A stretch of DNA of 46,005 nt from a bacterium (GCA_021813145.1 JAKALS010000001.1:198519-244523), one strand, 5' to 3'. Positions 16,299-26,317 are shown, counted from the stretch's first letter. Notes: generated from the letters alone by a model not told the origin. Made by a program: numbers and translations.

Positions 16299-19200
16299 AT
16301 GAAATCTGTGTTTAATCACAGAAATTCAAGGCTTCTTTTGCTTTTTACGCTGATTTTATCCGCGGTGTTTTTGTTTAAAATAGGAAATATTCTCGCTGCA
16401 GACCTAAGCGCCAATTTTGTAGTAGGACAGACCGGGTTTAACCTATCTTCCGCAGATGAGGGCGGGGTTATCTCGGCAAACGGATTTGACTATGTGACGA
16501 GTGTCGTGAGCGATGGAACTCATTTTTTGGTCGCAGATCAAAATAATAACCGCGTTTTGGTATATAACTCAATTCCTACATCTTCCAATCCTACGGCGGA
16601 CTATGTTATAGGACAGACGGCAATGAACCTGGGTTCCGCAAACCAGGGCGCCACCGTATCAGCAATGACCTTGAATGCTCCTCAACAGATCGCTACAGCA
16701 GGAGGCAAATTGCTTATAGCTGATGGTTTTAACGGAAGGGTTTTGATATATAACTCTATTCCAAACTCAAATAATGTTTCGGCAAACGTTGTAATCGGAG
16801 AGCCAAATATGACTACAACTTATACGGCTATATCCGCCAACTCGTTAGAGGATCCGTATGGAGTGTTTTATGACCAGATATCGGGCAAGTTATTTATAAC
16901 TGATACTCTTGACAATAGGGTGCTTATATATAATTCTATACCAACCACAAACGGCGCCGCGGCTGACGTTGTAGTGGGACAAAACAGTATGTCTGCCAAA
17001 GTATCGGGTCACACTGCAAATACATTAAGTTTGCCGGTCAGAGCATTGGTCGCGGACGGAAAACTTCTGATTGCGGATGGAAGCAATAATAGAGTTTTGA
17101 TATATAATTCTATTCCGACTTCCAATAATGCCTCGGCAGATGTAGTAATAGGACAACCTGATATGGCCAGTAACTCGGCGAATCAAAACCTTTCTGCTCC
17201 CACCGCGTACACTCTTAGCGATCCGACCAATTTATATTGGGACGGAACGCATCTTTTTATCGCGGATGACGGTAATAACAGGATTTTGCAATATAACGGA
17301 ATACCTACTTCAAGCGACGCCAGCGCAAATGATGTAATCGGCCAAGCGGATTTTGTAACTGCAACTGCCGGAAACGGAGCAAGCAAGTTAAGTGATCCAG
17401 AAGGAGATATGGTGTTGGTTAACGGTACATTTTTTGTTGGAGATTCATCGAACAACAGAGTTCTTGCATACACAAATTTTGTTGGAGCAGCTACCCCCAC
17501 TCCCACCCCCACACCTACGCCTACCCCCACCCCCACCCCCACACCTACGCCTACCCCCACCCCCACCCCCACACCTACGCCTACCCCCACCCCCACGCCG
17601 ATTGCAACTTCCGATTGGACGGCAACAACTGTAATAGGGCAACCCGACTTAAATTCGGGAAACATTGATGGTGGGAATGCTTCGGTGGGTCCGTTTGGAT
17701 ACGATTACCAATGGGGACTCGCAACTGACGGTACGCACGTTTTTGTTTCGGATAACGGAAATAATAGAGTTTTAATATATAATTCTGTTCCTACATCAAA
17801 TAATGCATCTCCGTCCGCTGTTATCGGTCAACCTGATATGTATGGCAGCGGCACAAATCAGGGAAATGCAAGTCCATCGGCCAATACACTTAATAGTCCT
17901 GCATATATCGACACTGATGGGACACATGTATTTATAGCGGATTATTACAATAATAGAGTTTTAATTTACAATCATATTCCGACCACTAATGATGCACCCG
18001 CAGATGTTGTAATAGGTCAGCCGGACATGTCAAGTTCAACTGCGAATCAGGGGTTGACTTCTCCCGGGGCCAATACATTATATAAGCCGATAGGAGTTTC
18101 TTATGATAAAACTACCGGAAAGCTATTAATCATGGATTACGGAAATAATAGAGTTTTAATTTACAATCATATTCCGACCACTAATGATGCACCCGCAGAT
18201 GTTGTAATAGGTCAGCCGGACATGAGCCATGGCTCAGCCAATCAGGGATTAGCAAATCCGACTTCACAAACCATAAATGGTCCGTTTAACGGCAGAATAA
18301 TTAATAATAAATTAATTATTGCCGATCAAAATAATCATAGAGTTTTAATTTATAATTCAATTCCAGCTTCAAATGATGCATCGGCTAATATCGAGATAGG
18401 TCAGCCGGACATGAGCGGCAAGGCGTGTAATCAGGGATTAGCAAATCCCGGACCAGATACGCTTTGTTATCCGGAGGATATACTTTGGGATGGAAGTCAT
18501 CTACTTGTTCAAGATGATAGCAATACACGCGTACTTATATTTAATGGGATTCCTAATTCAAATGATGCATCAGCCATCGATGCTTTAGGACAACCTTCAT
18601 TAAGTAGTAGTGTTTATGGTGTTTCCGCCACTACATTTAATGACCCGGAAGGTCAACTTGCCCTTGCTGGTACCACGCTCCTTGTAGGAGATTCTTCTAA
18701 TAATAGGGTTGTTATGTTTAGCAATTTTGTAAAAACACAGTCTGTTGTTGTTCAGGCCAATAGTAATTCTACTCCAGCGGGAGCCGTACAAGCCTCGGGA
18801 TGTACCCAGGCAAGGCCTTCTTCTTCCCCCGATTTGTTCCAGGTAAATACGACTCCCAGTAGTGCAATTCTTTATTTTGCCCCCGCAGGAACGCCTTATT
18901 CAGGTTATTTCGTGAGTTATGGTTTGACTCCGTCTGCGGAAGGGTATGGAGTAGAATTTGGAATGTCACAAACAGGAGGCGCTATATCTTATACCGTAAA
19001 TTCTCTTTCTCCTTATACTTACTATTATTTTAAAGTTAGAGCATCAAACGGATGCGCAACAGGAGACTGGAGTAAAGTATTAAGAATATATACAGGGGGC
19101 AACGTCCAATACGAATCAGATAATTTATTGCAGCTTTCATCTAATAACCTGCCAGCTCCTGCAAATATTTTGAATGCAGCCAACCCTTCTACCGTCAATT

Positions 19201-19352
19201 CTGTTAACAACTTAAACAATAACGTTCTGCAAAACTCAAACACGGGTACTCCCCTTCCCAAGCCTGTTAACGTTGTTAAGTCAAATAAGGGGCAGAACCA
19301 GAGTATTTTTGGAAAAATCGTTAATACTATTTTATCTTTTTTTCACCTTTAA
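16299..19352 (+). CDS. Large secreted NHL/beta-propeller-repeat protein with TP-rich linker and FN3-like C-terminal region
   Basis: Repeats of VIGQPDM...NNRVLIYN.IPT..; (TP)n linker; PYTYYYFKVRASNGCATGDWSK FN3-like. Start at MKSVFNHRN chosen over 16236 because of a promoter at 16262-16291. Confidence 0.8.
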   Translation: MKSVFNHRNSRLLLLFTLILSAVFLFKIGNILAADLSANFVVGQTGFNLSSADEGGVISANGFDYVTSVVSDGTHFLVADQNNNRVLVYNSIPTSSNPTADYVIGQTAMNLGSANQGATVSAMTLNAPQQIATAGGKLLIADGFNGRVLIYNSIPNSNNVSANVVIGEPNMTTTYTAISANSLEDPYGVFYDQISGKLFITDTLDNRVLIYNSIPTTNGAAADVVVGQNSMSAKVSGHTANTLSLPVRALVADGKLLIADGSNNRVLIYNSIPTSNNASADVVIGQPDMASNSANQNLSAPTAYTLSDPTNLYWDGTHLFIADDGNNRILQYNGIPTSSDASANDVIGQADFVTATAGNGASKLSDPEGDMVLVNGTFFVGDSSNNRVLAYTNFVGAATPTPTPTPTPTPTPTPTPTPTPTPTPTPTPTPTPTPIATSDWTATTVIGQPDLNSGNIDGGNASVGPFGYDYQWGLATDGTHVFVSDNGNNRVLIYNSVPTSNNASPSAVIGQPDMYGSGTNQGNASPSANTLNSPAYIDTDGTHVFIADYYNNRVLIYNHIPTTNDAPADVVIGQPDMSSSTANQGLTSPGANTLYKPIGVSYDKTTGKLLIMDYGNNRVLIYNHIPTTNDAPADVVIGQPDMSHGSANQGLANPTSQTINGPFNGRIINNKLIIADQNNHRVLIYNSIPASNDASANIEIGQPDMSGKACNQGLANPGPDTLCYPEDILWDGSHLLVQDDSNTRVLIFNGIPNSNDASAIDALGQPSLSSSVYGVSATTFNDPEGQLALAGTTLLVGDSSNNRVVMFSNFVKTQSVVVQANSNSTPAGAVQASGCTQARPSSSPDLFQVNTTPSSAILYFAPAGTPYSGYFVSYGLTPSAEGYGVEFGMSQTGGAISYTVNSLSPYTYYYFKVRASNGCATGDWSKVLRIYTGGNVQYESDNLLQLSSNNLPAPANILNAANPSTVNSVNNLNNNVLQNSNTGTPLPKPVNVVKSNKGQNQSIFGKIVNTILSFFHL
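17491..17600 (+). repeat. 30-bp tandem repeat (about 3.6 copies) encoding the TP linker
   Basis: ctacccccacccccacccccacacctacgc at 17521 and 17551, one-mismatch copy at 17491, partial copy at 17581. Confidence 0.95.
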
Positions 19353-19353
19353 T

Positions 19354-19923
19354 TTATTGTGAAGCTTTCCTTTCATATATCCCCGTAAGCTTAGCCGTAG
19401 CTAAAATATGGTTCTGAATGCTGTTTTCCAAATCTGCTTTCTTTGAATCAGAAGGCAAATTCAGATAAGTATCAAGAGCGTAAAGAGTAAATACATAATG
19501 ATGAATTCCTATAAGAGGGCAGGGGCCACCATAGCCGGGATTACCAAAGTCGTTTGGTATCGTCCCCGAATCCTTGGGAAGGCTATTTTCGGGTGTATTA
19601 TTTTCAAGTGGACTTATGTTGTACAAAATCCAGTGAGTAAAAGTTCCCGATGAGGAATCAGGATCTGTAACTATTAGTACAAGGCTTTTTGTAAACGGAG
19701 GAATAGCGTAAAAGTTTAAAGGCGGATTTACGTTTTGTCCGTCACAGGTATATCTTGAGGGTATCATCGCTCCTTCCGAAAAAGCGGAACTTTTAATTGT
19801 CATATTTTGCTTAGGCATGAACGGTAATTGGAAACTTCCTCTTATAGGGCTTGCCATGTAGGCTTGATATCCGAAATAGAGCAAAAGAACTACAATGACT
19901 ACTAAAATTGATTTTGTGACCAC
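19354..19923 (-). CDS. YbhB/YbcL family PEBP (Raf kinase inhibitor-like) protein, membrane anchored
   Basis: SRYTCDGQNVNPPLNFYAIPPFTKSLVLIVTDPDS..GTFTHWILYNI.P.....G.NDFGNPGYGGPCPLIGIHHYVFTLYALD. Confidence 0.93.
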   Translation of the reverse strand: MVTKSILVVIVVLLLYFGYQAYMASPIRGSFQLPFMPKQNMTIKSSAFSEGAMIPSRYTCDGQNVNPPLNFYAIPPFTKSLVLIVTDPDSSSGTFTHWILYNISPLENNTPENSLPKDSGTIPNDFGNPGYGGPCPLIGIHHYVFTLYALDTYLNLPSDSKKADLENSIQNHILATAKLTGIYERKASQ

Positions 19924-20038
19924 AATTCTACTATTTTATATTTAAAAGGAAAAGTCAAGCTCACATGATTTTACCCCTCCCAAAAAAACATTAGTGAAGC
20001 TGATTTTTAGCGGGATAAAGAGGTATAATAAAACCGTT

Positions 20039-20731
20039 ATGACAAGGAAAAGAACAGGTTCGGGACTGCTTAGAAAAATCAGGTTTGCCGGATTTATTTT
20101 CGTTTTTTACCTTTTTCTCCTTAGCATGGTTACCTATAAACTTGAATCTTTAAAAAATCCGACTTACACAGTTCCCCTACCCTCACCGGGTTCAAAAAAC
20201 GCAAGCATAAGAAATATAAACGCAAATTCTTATTCAGATACCGTTTACCAGGAGCAAGTTCCGAAGATAACACCTATCCCCACAAGTAGTGCTCCCTGGG
20301 GCGTAGCTACACAAATAGATGCTCATACTTGGACTATGAAAGTGGGTTCGGATAGCCGTATGGCAACCCCAAAGGAGATACTGGATGCTCTTAACCATTA
20401 CCGAAGTGTCCACGGCTCCGGTTATCTCGCTTGGGATAACAATCTTGCCGCTTTCGCCCAACAGAGAGCAGATTACTTTAATCAAATTAAGGGAACCGAC
20501 GAACATGCCGGCTTTAACTCATACCTTGATAATCCGGAGAACGTAAGGCAGCTTAATTTTTATACACTTGGAGAAAATTCCAGCTATGGGTTTCAACTAT
20601 TGGGAGTTCATATTATAGAATGGCTTTATGCGGGTGATGCGGCTCATAACAGTAATCAGCTTAATCCTATGTGGACGCATGTTGGTATAGGAGTTTCCGG
20701 AACAGCTACCGATTTAATCTTCGGAAAATAA
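20039..20731 (+). CDS. CAP/SCP-domain secreted protein
   Basis: ILDALNHYRSVHGSGYLAWDNNLAAFAQQRADYF...DEHAGF...LGENSSYG...WLYAGDAAHNSNQLNPMWTHVGIGVS. Start at MTRKRTG preferred to 19994. Confidence 0.88.
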   Translation: MTRKRTGSGLLRKIRFAGFIFVFYLFLLSMVTYKLESLKNPTYTVPLPSPGSKNASIRNINANSYSDTVYQEQVPKITPIPTSSAPWGVATQIDAHTWTMKVGSDSRMATPKEILDALNHYRSVHGSGYLAWDNNLAAFAQQRADYFNQIKGTDEHAGFNSYLDNPENVRQLNFYTLGENSSYGFQLLGVHIIEWLYAGDAAHNSNQLNPMWTHVGIGVSGTATDLIFGK

Positions 20732-20899
20732 GTCATCTTGCAAGGTATATTATCCAACCTGAGACAAAGGTAATAAATAGAAGATAAAACAGAATAACTC
20801 TCATAAGAATAATTTAGAGGATTTTTCTGAGAATAAGATGAAAAGGAAAGTCAGATTTGCCAACGTCGTCCTCCTCCAAAAAGAAGACGGACTCCTTGA

Positions 20900-20970
<71 letters not shown>

Positions 20971-21035
20971 GAGCAATCTTCTCATCGAGAAGCATGCTCA
21001 ATTATAGAGCACGTTTTTAAAGCGCGCAACTATTA

Positions 21036-21515
21036 CTATGGCTTTGCCACGAACCAGATTCCCTGCACTCCCTGCCCCAGCGTATCTCCCGGAGCTTTAT
21101 CTTTATTGTAATAATAAAGAGGCATGCCTTTATAGGCATATTGCAGACTTTTATCCGGCCTTGTAATTACGGCTACATTTGCAGGAAGAGTTCCTCCGGC
21201 AGACGATGCCGTATAAGCAGGCCATATTGTAAGACATACTCCCGTACAGTTACTTACTCCCGGTTTATCTTTTGTAAAAGTATAAAGAGTCATGCCTTTC
21301 ATATCGGTCAGATAGCTCCCGAGTTTTGCGTTTGTTGCCGTTTTATATACATTATTTGCAACCGGGGTCGCGGTTGGCTTAGTGGTAGAAGTAACTTGCG
21401 CAACGGGCGCCGGTGCAGAAACTCTTTTAAAATGTTTATAGAGTCTGTATCCTCCGTATCCGCCCACCAAAACAACAAGAATTACTACGATTGCTATAAC
21501 AACTTGCTTGTTCAC
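21036..21515 (-). CDS. COG4315-type secreted-repeat protein (GTG start, strong SD)
   Basis: LGSYLTDMKGMTLYTFTKDKPGVSNCTGVCLTIWPAY...MPLYYYNKDKAPGDTLGQGVQGIWFVA; AGGAGGTGATTTAAGTG. Confidence 0.85.
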   Translation of the reverse strand: MNKQVVIAIVVILVVLVGGYGGYRLYKHFKRVSAPAPVAQVTSTTKPTATPVANNVYKTATNAKLGSYLTDMKGMTLYTFTKDKPGVSNCTGVCLTIWPAYTASSAGGTLPANVAVITRPDKSLQYAYKGMPLYYYNKDKAPGDTLGQGVQGIWFVAKP

Positions 21516-21757
21516 TTAAATCACCTCCTTCTGCCTACACTATATTTATAGAAGATGAATAGCAGATGAACCGAATTTAAGTGATGTGGAAACCACAATA
21601 AAATCCAGAAGAAGCCCGGCGCAATAAGAGAATAAAATATTATTTTTATATATCTTATGGGTCTCCATTTTTAGGGTTTTGTCCAGGGCCACGTCTCTTA
21701 TTTTTTTCTTACATAATACACAACTTTTTTTGAAGATAAAGATTTAATCTTGCTATC

Positions 21758-22297
21758 ATGAATAGAACTTTATTCACGGTTGTTGTGGTAGTAATTCTGC
21801 TTATTTTAGTAGGAATTGTTTCTTACAGGCTGGGAGACAGTCATACCTTGGGTAATTTGGCGCTGAATAATACAGATAATTCTCTCTCCGCTTCACCCTC
21901 CTCCTCCGACAGATTAATTTCCCCAACCGCTTCTGCTTCGGCTTCTCCTGTTGCCTCAACGCCTTCACAGGCCGTAATTTCTTTTTACGACTGGTTTTCA
22001 ACTTGCTCAAGGCAGGCAGGGACAAATTGCAGCTATAATAACTTAAGTTATGTGGACGCCCCAAAGCTTATATCGAATCTTGCGCCTAAGGTAACCAAAG
22101 GGATAAATCCGGTATTTTGTTCTCAAAATATTCCTGTCAGTGTTTCCGTGTCAAGAGCGACAACCCCCGTAAACAATACTGCAACTGTCTATCTTACGGA
22201 ATCTTTTACAAGTGTCGCGTCGGTGTCGGTAATAGTTGATACGCAGCTTGAGAATAATCAATGGAAAATAATTAATGTCACATGCCCCGTTAAATAG
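21758..22297 (+). CDS. Secreted/membrane-anchored hypothetical protein, 179 aa
   Basis: N-terminal TM, Ser/Pro-rich linker, C-terminal NTF2/DUF4878-like pattern (AVISFYDWFSTC...NNQWKIINVTCP). Confidence 0.6.
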   Translation: MNRTLFTVVVVVILLILVGIVSYRLGDSHTLGNLALNNTDNSLSASPSSSDRLISPTASASASPVASTPSQAVISFYDWFSTCSRQAGTNCSYNNLSYVDAPKLISNLAPKVTKGINPVFCSQNIPVSVSVSRATTPVNNTATVYLTESFTSVASVSVIVDTQLENNQWKIINVTCPVK

Positions 22298-22335
22298 CTG
22301 ACAAGTTTCCCTTCTTTTGCTATAATAATTCCGCT

Positions 22336-22408
22336 GCTGAGGTAGCCAAGGTGGTCAAGGCACCTGTCTGAAGAACAGGCTATGTCAGTTCGACTCTGAC
22401 CCTCAGCA
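22336..22408 (+). tRNA. tRNA-Phe (anticodon GAA)
   Basis: GCTGAGGTAGCCAAGGTGGTCAAGGCACCTGTCTGAAGAACAGGCTATGTCAGTTCGACTCTGACCCTCAGCA. Confidence 0.9.
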
Positions 22409-22503
22409 CACATCCGACTCGCTAAAGCCAGCCTCAGTGCAAACCTTCGGAAAATTTCAATAAAATTATAAGAGGAGAAGTGGAAGCGAATGTTTCCCAG
22501 AGG

Positions 22504-22863
22504 TTAGTTTATAAGTTTTTTGACTTTTCCTATTAGAGCATCAATATTAAAGGGTTTGGATAAAAAATCTTCCGCTTTGCAATCTCTTGCTGTTTGTTCA
22601 ACAGATGAATGAGCGGATAAAAGCAGTACGGGAATATTTCTTGTAAGCTCGTTTGTTTTTAATTCTTTACATATTTCGCTTCCGTTTACGCCCGACAGTA
22701 ATACGTCCAATATTATAAGGTCGGGTTTATATTTTTTAATAATTTCGAATGTTTCAGATGCATCCGAAATAGATTCGGAGTCAAAATCAAATTCTTCAAA
22801 GACCATTTTTAAGGCGCCGAGAATACTTTTATCGTCGTCTATAATAAGTATCTTATTTTTCAT
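22504..22863 (-). CDS. Response regulator (stand-alone receiver domain)
   Basis: KILIIDDDKSILGALKMVFEE...PDLIILDVLLSGVNG...IPVLLLSAHSSVEQ...DFLSKPFN. Confidence 0.93.
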   Translation of the reverse strand: MKNKILIIDDDKSILGALKMVFEEFDFDSESISDASETFEIIKKYKPDLIILDVLLSGVNGSEICKELKTNELTRNIPVLLLSAHSSVEQTARDCKAEDFLSKPFNIDALIGKVKKLIN

Positions 22864-22877
22864 TAGTGCTATTATAC

Positions 22878-24308
22878 TTAATTATTTGCCAAAGGCAAAG
22901 TAAAATAAAAAGTTGAGCCTTTTCCTGTTTCGCTTTCCACCCACATTTTTCCTTTGTTTCTTTTTACTATCTGTTTTGAAATATATAGCCCCAAACCAAG
23001 ACCAGGGTAGGTTGAGGATTTTCCTTCAACCTGGTAGAGTCTGTCGAAAATTTTGTCCTGCTGATCTTTTTCAATTCCTATTCCAAAATCCTGTACACTT
23101 ACCAAAGCATAATTCTTTTCTTTTTTAACCGATATTATTATGTCTCCTCCTGCCGGCGAATATTTTATGGCATTTGTAACAAGATTAGTCATTACCTGAT
23201 ACGTCCTGTATCTGTCTGCTGTTACAGTTGCCGGTGTTTTTTTAAGTATCAATTTATGTTTTGCGGTTGTCCGTTTAAGAACTTCCAGTGCATCCTCTAT
23301 CATAGAATCCAGCCGGAAGTCGGTCGTATTTATGGCTAATTTTCCGGTCTGGATTCTGGATACGTCCAAAAGGTCTATGACAAGAGTACCGAGTCTGTCT
23401 ATTTGCTCTTGAAGTTCTGAAACTATTTTTACGGATTTTTTTTCATTTGTGTTTCTTATCTGCTTCTCCAGGACATCCATATATAGTTTAAGGCTGGTTA
23501 TAGGAGTTTTAAGTTCGTGAGAAGCCAGGTTAATAAATTCGTCTTTCCTGTTTTCCAATTGCTTCCTTTCGGTAATATCCATTACTGCCGAAACCCAAGC
23601 TATTACTTTATTTTTTTTATCTTTGATTGGAGCAGCATCTATTCTTACAAATGCGATTTTTTTGTCCGGTCTTACGAACTCCATTTCAAAATTTTTAACA
23701 GCTTTGCCTCTTCTTATAGTAACTTTTAAATTAGAATACTGAGGAGGAATTCTAAAATCTTCCAATTCCATGGAATTCTTTAATTTTCTCCCTATGATTG
23801 TTTCCATCATCCTATTTGCTTTAATGTTTCTGGCATTCTTATCGGCAACAAGTACGCCGATAGGCAGTTGGTTTAGAATTGATGCAAGCTGTCTGTTTTC
23901 TTCTTCGGCAAGCTCCTTGGCCGCTATTTCTCTTGCTATCGCATTATCAATAAGATTTCTAAGCCAACCGATTACGGTCGCCATTAAAAGAAGTAAAACC
24001 GAAAATAACAGCATTCCCCTTTCATTTGTGACATTAAACTGGATGAAAGTTCCCTTACTTCCTACATAATCACCGTAGAGTATGCCTATAACTGCGCTAA
24101 GCAGTCCGCGCTTCAGGCCGTATGCTACAGAGGTATAAATTACTGCCAAAATAACGGTGATAAAAACAACATAATCAAAAAAACTTAGGTCTTTTATGAA
24201 AGCGTAATTTAAAATTTCGAGTATTACACAGGTGAGGATTATAGGGGTTTGACTCCTTATTAAATTTTTTCTTCTGGTCCTTAATAATTTAATAAGTTTA
24301 AACTGCAT
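22878..24308 (-). CDS. Membrane-bound PAS-containing sensor histidine kinase
   Basis: Multiple TMs, PAS, HELKTPITSLKLYMDVLE (H-box), NLVTNAIKYSPAGG (N), VQDFGIGI, GLGLGLYISKQIV (G). Confidence 0.95.
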   Translation of the reverse strand: MQFKLIKLLRTRRKNLIRSQTPIILTCVILEILNYAFIKDLSFFDYVVFITVILAVIYTSVAYGLKRGLLSAVIGILYGDYVGSKGTFIQFNVTNERGMLLFSVLLLLMATVIGWLRNLIDNAIAREIAAKELAEEENRQLASILNQLPIGVLVADKNARNIKANRMMETIIGRKLKNSMELEDFRIPPQYSNLKVTIRRGKAVKNFEMEFVRPDKKIAFVRIDAAPIKDKKNKVIAWVSAVMDITERKQLENRKDEFINLASHELKTPITSLKLYMDVLEKQIRNTNEKKSVKIVSELQEQIDRLGTLVIDLLDVSRIQTGKLAINTTDFRLDSMIEDALEVLKRTTAKHKLILKKTPATVTADRYRTYQVMTNLVTNAIKYSPAGGDIIISVKKEKNYALVSVQDFGIGIEKDQQDKIFDRLYQVEGKSSTYPGLGLGLYISKQIVKRNKGKMWVESETGKGSTFYFTLPLANN

Positions 24309-24374
24309 CTTTTTTGTGGATGTTGATTCTAACAGATTAAACGAATATTTTAAAGAACCGTTACAGTAGTGTGT

Positions 24375-24447
24375 GGACCCCAGAGGATTCGAACCTCTGA
24401 CCTCCTCGGTGTAAACGAGGCGCTCTAACCAACTGAGCTAGGAGTCC
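24375..24447 (-). tRNA. tRNA-Val (anticodon TAC)
   Basis: GGACTCCTAGCTCAGTTGGTTAGAGCGCCTCGTTTACACCGAGGAGGTCAGAGGTTCGAATCCTCTGGGGTCC. Confidence 0.95.
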
Positions 24448-24493
24448 ATAAATTCACCTTAATTATAGTTTATTTGAGGCTTTATTTAAAGAG

Positions 24494-25096
24494 CTATGGT
24501 GTATATCCTCTAGATTCGGCGGCACGCAGAGTTCCGGAGATGTTTCCGCCGTAAGCTATCAGGCCCTGCATTATAGATCCGTGTTTTTGCAAAAAATTGG
24601 CTGCGGTGTAAATTGCATCGGAAGCATTGTTTATATCGGGAGTTCCTCCTGTTGCCGAAACAGCATATTCGTTAAAAGTTCCCGGCATAAATTGCATTGG
24701 GCCTTCGGCTCCGCTCCCCTGATGGTTAAATATTGCTCCATTACCCAAGCCGGTTTCGGTTAAATGTATTCCGTAGAGAATTTGCCAAGGTACTCCGAAT
24801 TTTGCACCTGCTGCCTTATAAATGCTGTCATAGGGTGTGGAAATAGGATATGGAGAAGAGTGAGTAAAAGTTGAAGATCGGGTTGAAGAAACGGAAAAAG
24901 CATACCGGTAACGGGGTGTGGTCTTTGGAAAAACCGGAGAGTAATCGGTATTAATATAGTTGACTTTTCCAACGGAAAAAGAAACCTTTTTCTCCTGGTA
25001 TTGTGAATTTGGTTTAATCTGTCGGGCAGGCAGATTGTGCAGCGGGAGGAATGTTAAAGCGAGAGCTATTATTCCTGCCGTAAATTGTAGTCCCAT
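24494..25096 (-). CDS. Lytic transglycosylase (SLT-like) secreted protein
   Basis: AAGAKFGVPWQILYGIHLTETGLG...GAEGPMQFMPGTFNEYA...DAIYTAANFLQKHG...ALIAYGG. Confidence 0.85.
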   Translation of the reverse strand: MGLQFTAGIIALALTFLPLHNLPARQIKPNSQYQEKKVSFSVGKVNYINTDYSPVFPKTTPRYRYAFSVSSTRSSTFTHSSPYPISTPYDSIYKAAGAKFGVPWQILYGIHLTETGLGNGAIFNHQGSGAEGPMQFMPGTFNEYAVSATGGTPDINNASDAIYTAANFLQKHGSIMQGLIAYGGNISGTLRAAESRGYTP

Positions 25097-25199
25097 AAGT
25101 GCGCAATTTTGCGCAAACCCGGGAAGTCTACCAAAATGTTAAAGCTATGTCAAATGAGGATAATAAAATCGCGCTGAGCGGGCAAAGCGCGTCAAATGT

Positions 25200-25282
25200 G
25201 CGGATGAGAGGACTCGAACCTCCACGCTTTTTACGGCACAGCCACCTCAAGGCTGCGTGTATACCAGTTTCACCACATCCGC
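25200..25282 (-). tRNA. tRNA-Leu (anticodon GAG)
   Basis: GCGGATGTGGTGAAACTGGTATACACGCAGCCTTGAGGTGGCTGTGCCGTAAAAAGCGTGGAGGTTCGAGTCCTCTCATCCGC. Confidence 0.94.
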
Positions 25283-25361
25283 ATTAAAGAACTAGGAAAT
25301 TATATCAATTCTTAATTCTTAATTCTAGATTCCAGATTCCAGATTCTTAACTCCTTTTGGT

Positions 25362-25444
25362 GCTCTGGGGGAGATTTGAACTCCCACGCCATTGCTGGCA
25401 CTAGCTCCTGAAGCTAGCCTGTCTGCCGATTCCAGCACCAGAGC
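25362..25444 (-). tRNA. tRNA-Leu (anticodon CAG)
   Basis: GCTCTGGTGCTGGAATCGGCAGACAGGCTAGCTTCAGGAGCTAGTGCCAGCAATGGCGTGGGAGTTCAAATCTCCCCCAGAGC, then ACCA. Confidence 0.94.
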
Positions 25445-25541
25445 TTGAAATTTATTATATCAGAAGATAGTCCTAAAGTTCAGTTGTTACCCTATTGTTT
25501 AAACTCTATTTATTAAATTAGGTCTAAGTTAGATTTCTTGT

Positions 25542-25877
25542 TCAGCGGATTGGAGGGAGCGGAGGAAGAACAAGGAGACCGTTTGAGATTAGAACATATG
25601 CTAAAACCCCGGCGAGTATAAAAAGCGTTAAAAGAGTAACCATAAGCCTTCCGAGGGAACTTTTTCCGAATAACATTTGTACACCCAAAAGAACAATTAA
25701 TAAAGGCCAAAATTTCCATAACTGGTTCCAAACGTCCGAAGAAAGTAGGCCGAGATTACTCAAAAGTAACACCAGTCCGATGAAAATAAAAAAGAAAGCT
25801 CCTAAATGAGAACTATGCTTCCTATAATGAAATTCATAGACCGGTTCAGTTTCTTCTATTTTTTCTTCTTTCGCCAT
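25542..25877 (-). CDS. LiaI/LiaF-like small membrane protein
   Basis: FFIFIGLVLLLSNLGLLSSDVWNQLWKFWPLLIVLLGVQMLFG; adjacent to the PspC gene. Confidence 0.7.
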   Translation of the reverse strand: MAKEEKIEETEPVYEFHYRKHSSHLGAFFFIFIGLVLLLSNLGLLSSDVWNQLWKFWPLLIVLLGVQMLFGKSSLGRLMVTLLTLFILAGVLAYVLISNGLLVLPPLPPIR

Positions 25878-26317
25878 TATTTTTCCCTCGTTAATAAAAA
25901 TATTCCAAATACTATTAGTATCAAAGGCCAGAATAATCCAAATCTTAAGAAACCTAAATTATCTGTAAGGAATAAAATCCCGACTACCACTATTATTATA
26001 CCTAGCCAGTTAGTCTCCCTGTTTGCGCCCTTAAATTCTTTTGCAAATGTTTTTGCTTTATCGCTCATTTCTTTTGCATTGGCTTTTATTGTGTAATCAG
26101 ATGTTTTTCCAAGGTGACCTTCGGATGGTATTAAAATCCAGAGTGCGAGATAGATTAGAATTCCAGAGCCGCCAAATACTGTTAAGAGGACAAATATTAT
26201 TCTCAGTAACGTAGAATCTACCTCGAAATACTCCCCGAGCCCTCCCGCAACTCCCCCAAGTATTTTGTCTGTTTCCGATCTATATAGTTTTCTCGTTTCG
26301 GTTTTTCTAGCAGCCAT
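25877..26317 (-). CDS. PspC-domain protein
   Basis: KLYRSETDKILGGVAGGLGEYFEVDSTLLRIIFVLLTVFGGSGILIYLALWILIP; canonical PspC. Confidence 0.95.
   Translation of the reverse strand: MAARKTETRKLYRSETDKILGGVAGGLGEYFEVDSTLLRIIFVLLTVFGGSGILIYLALWILIPSEGHLGKTSDYTIKANAKEMSDKAKTFAKEFKGANRETNWLGIIIVVVGILFLTDNLGFLRFGLFWPLILIVFGIFLLTREK

Noticed and set aside
17491-17600. Possible CRISPR-like array
   Set aside because: Contiguous 30-bp units with no spacers, inside an ORF in frame; it is a coding tandem repeat. No cas genes in the window.
17183-17665. 160-aa antisense ORF (GVGVGVGV...) and 17392-17642 alternate-frame ORFs
   Set aside because: Low-complexity shadows of the TP-repeat coding region; the + frame carries clear NHL homology.
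25305-25350. Short direct repeats attctta / agattcc between two tRNA-Leu genes
   Set aside because: Short AT-rich slippage-type repeats with no further structure.
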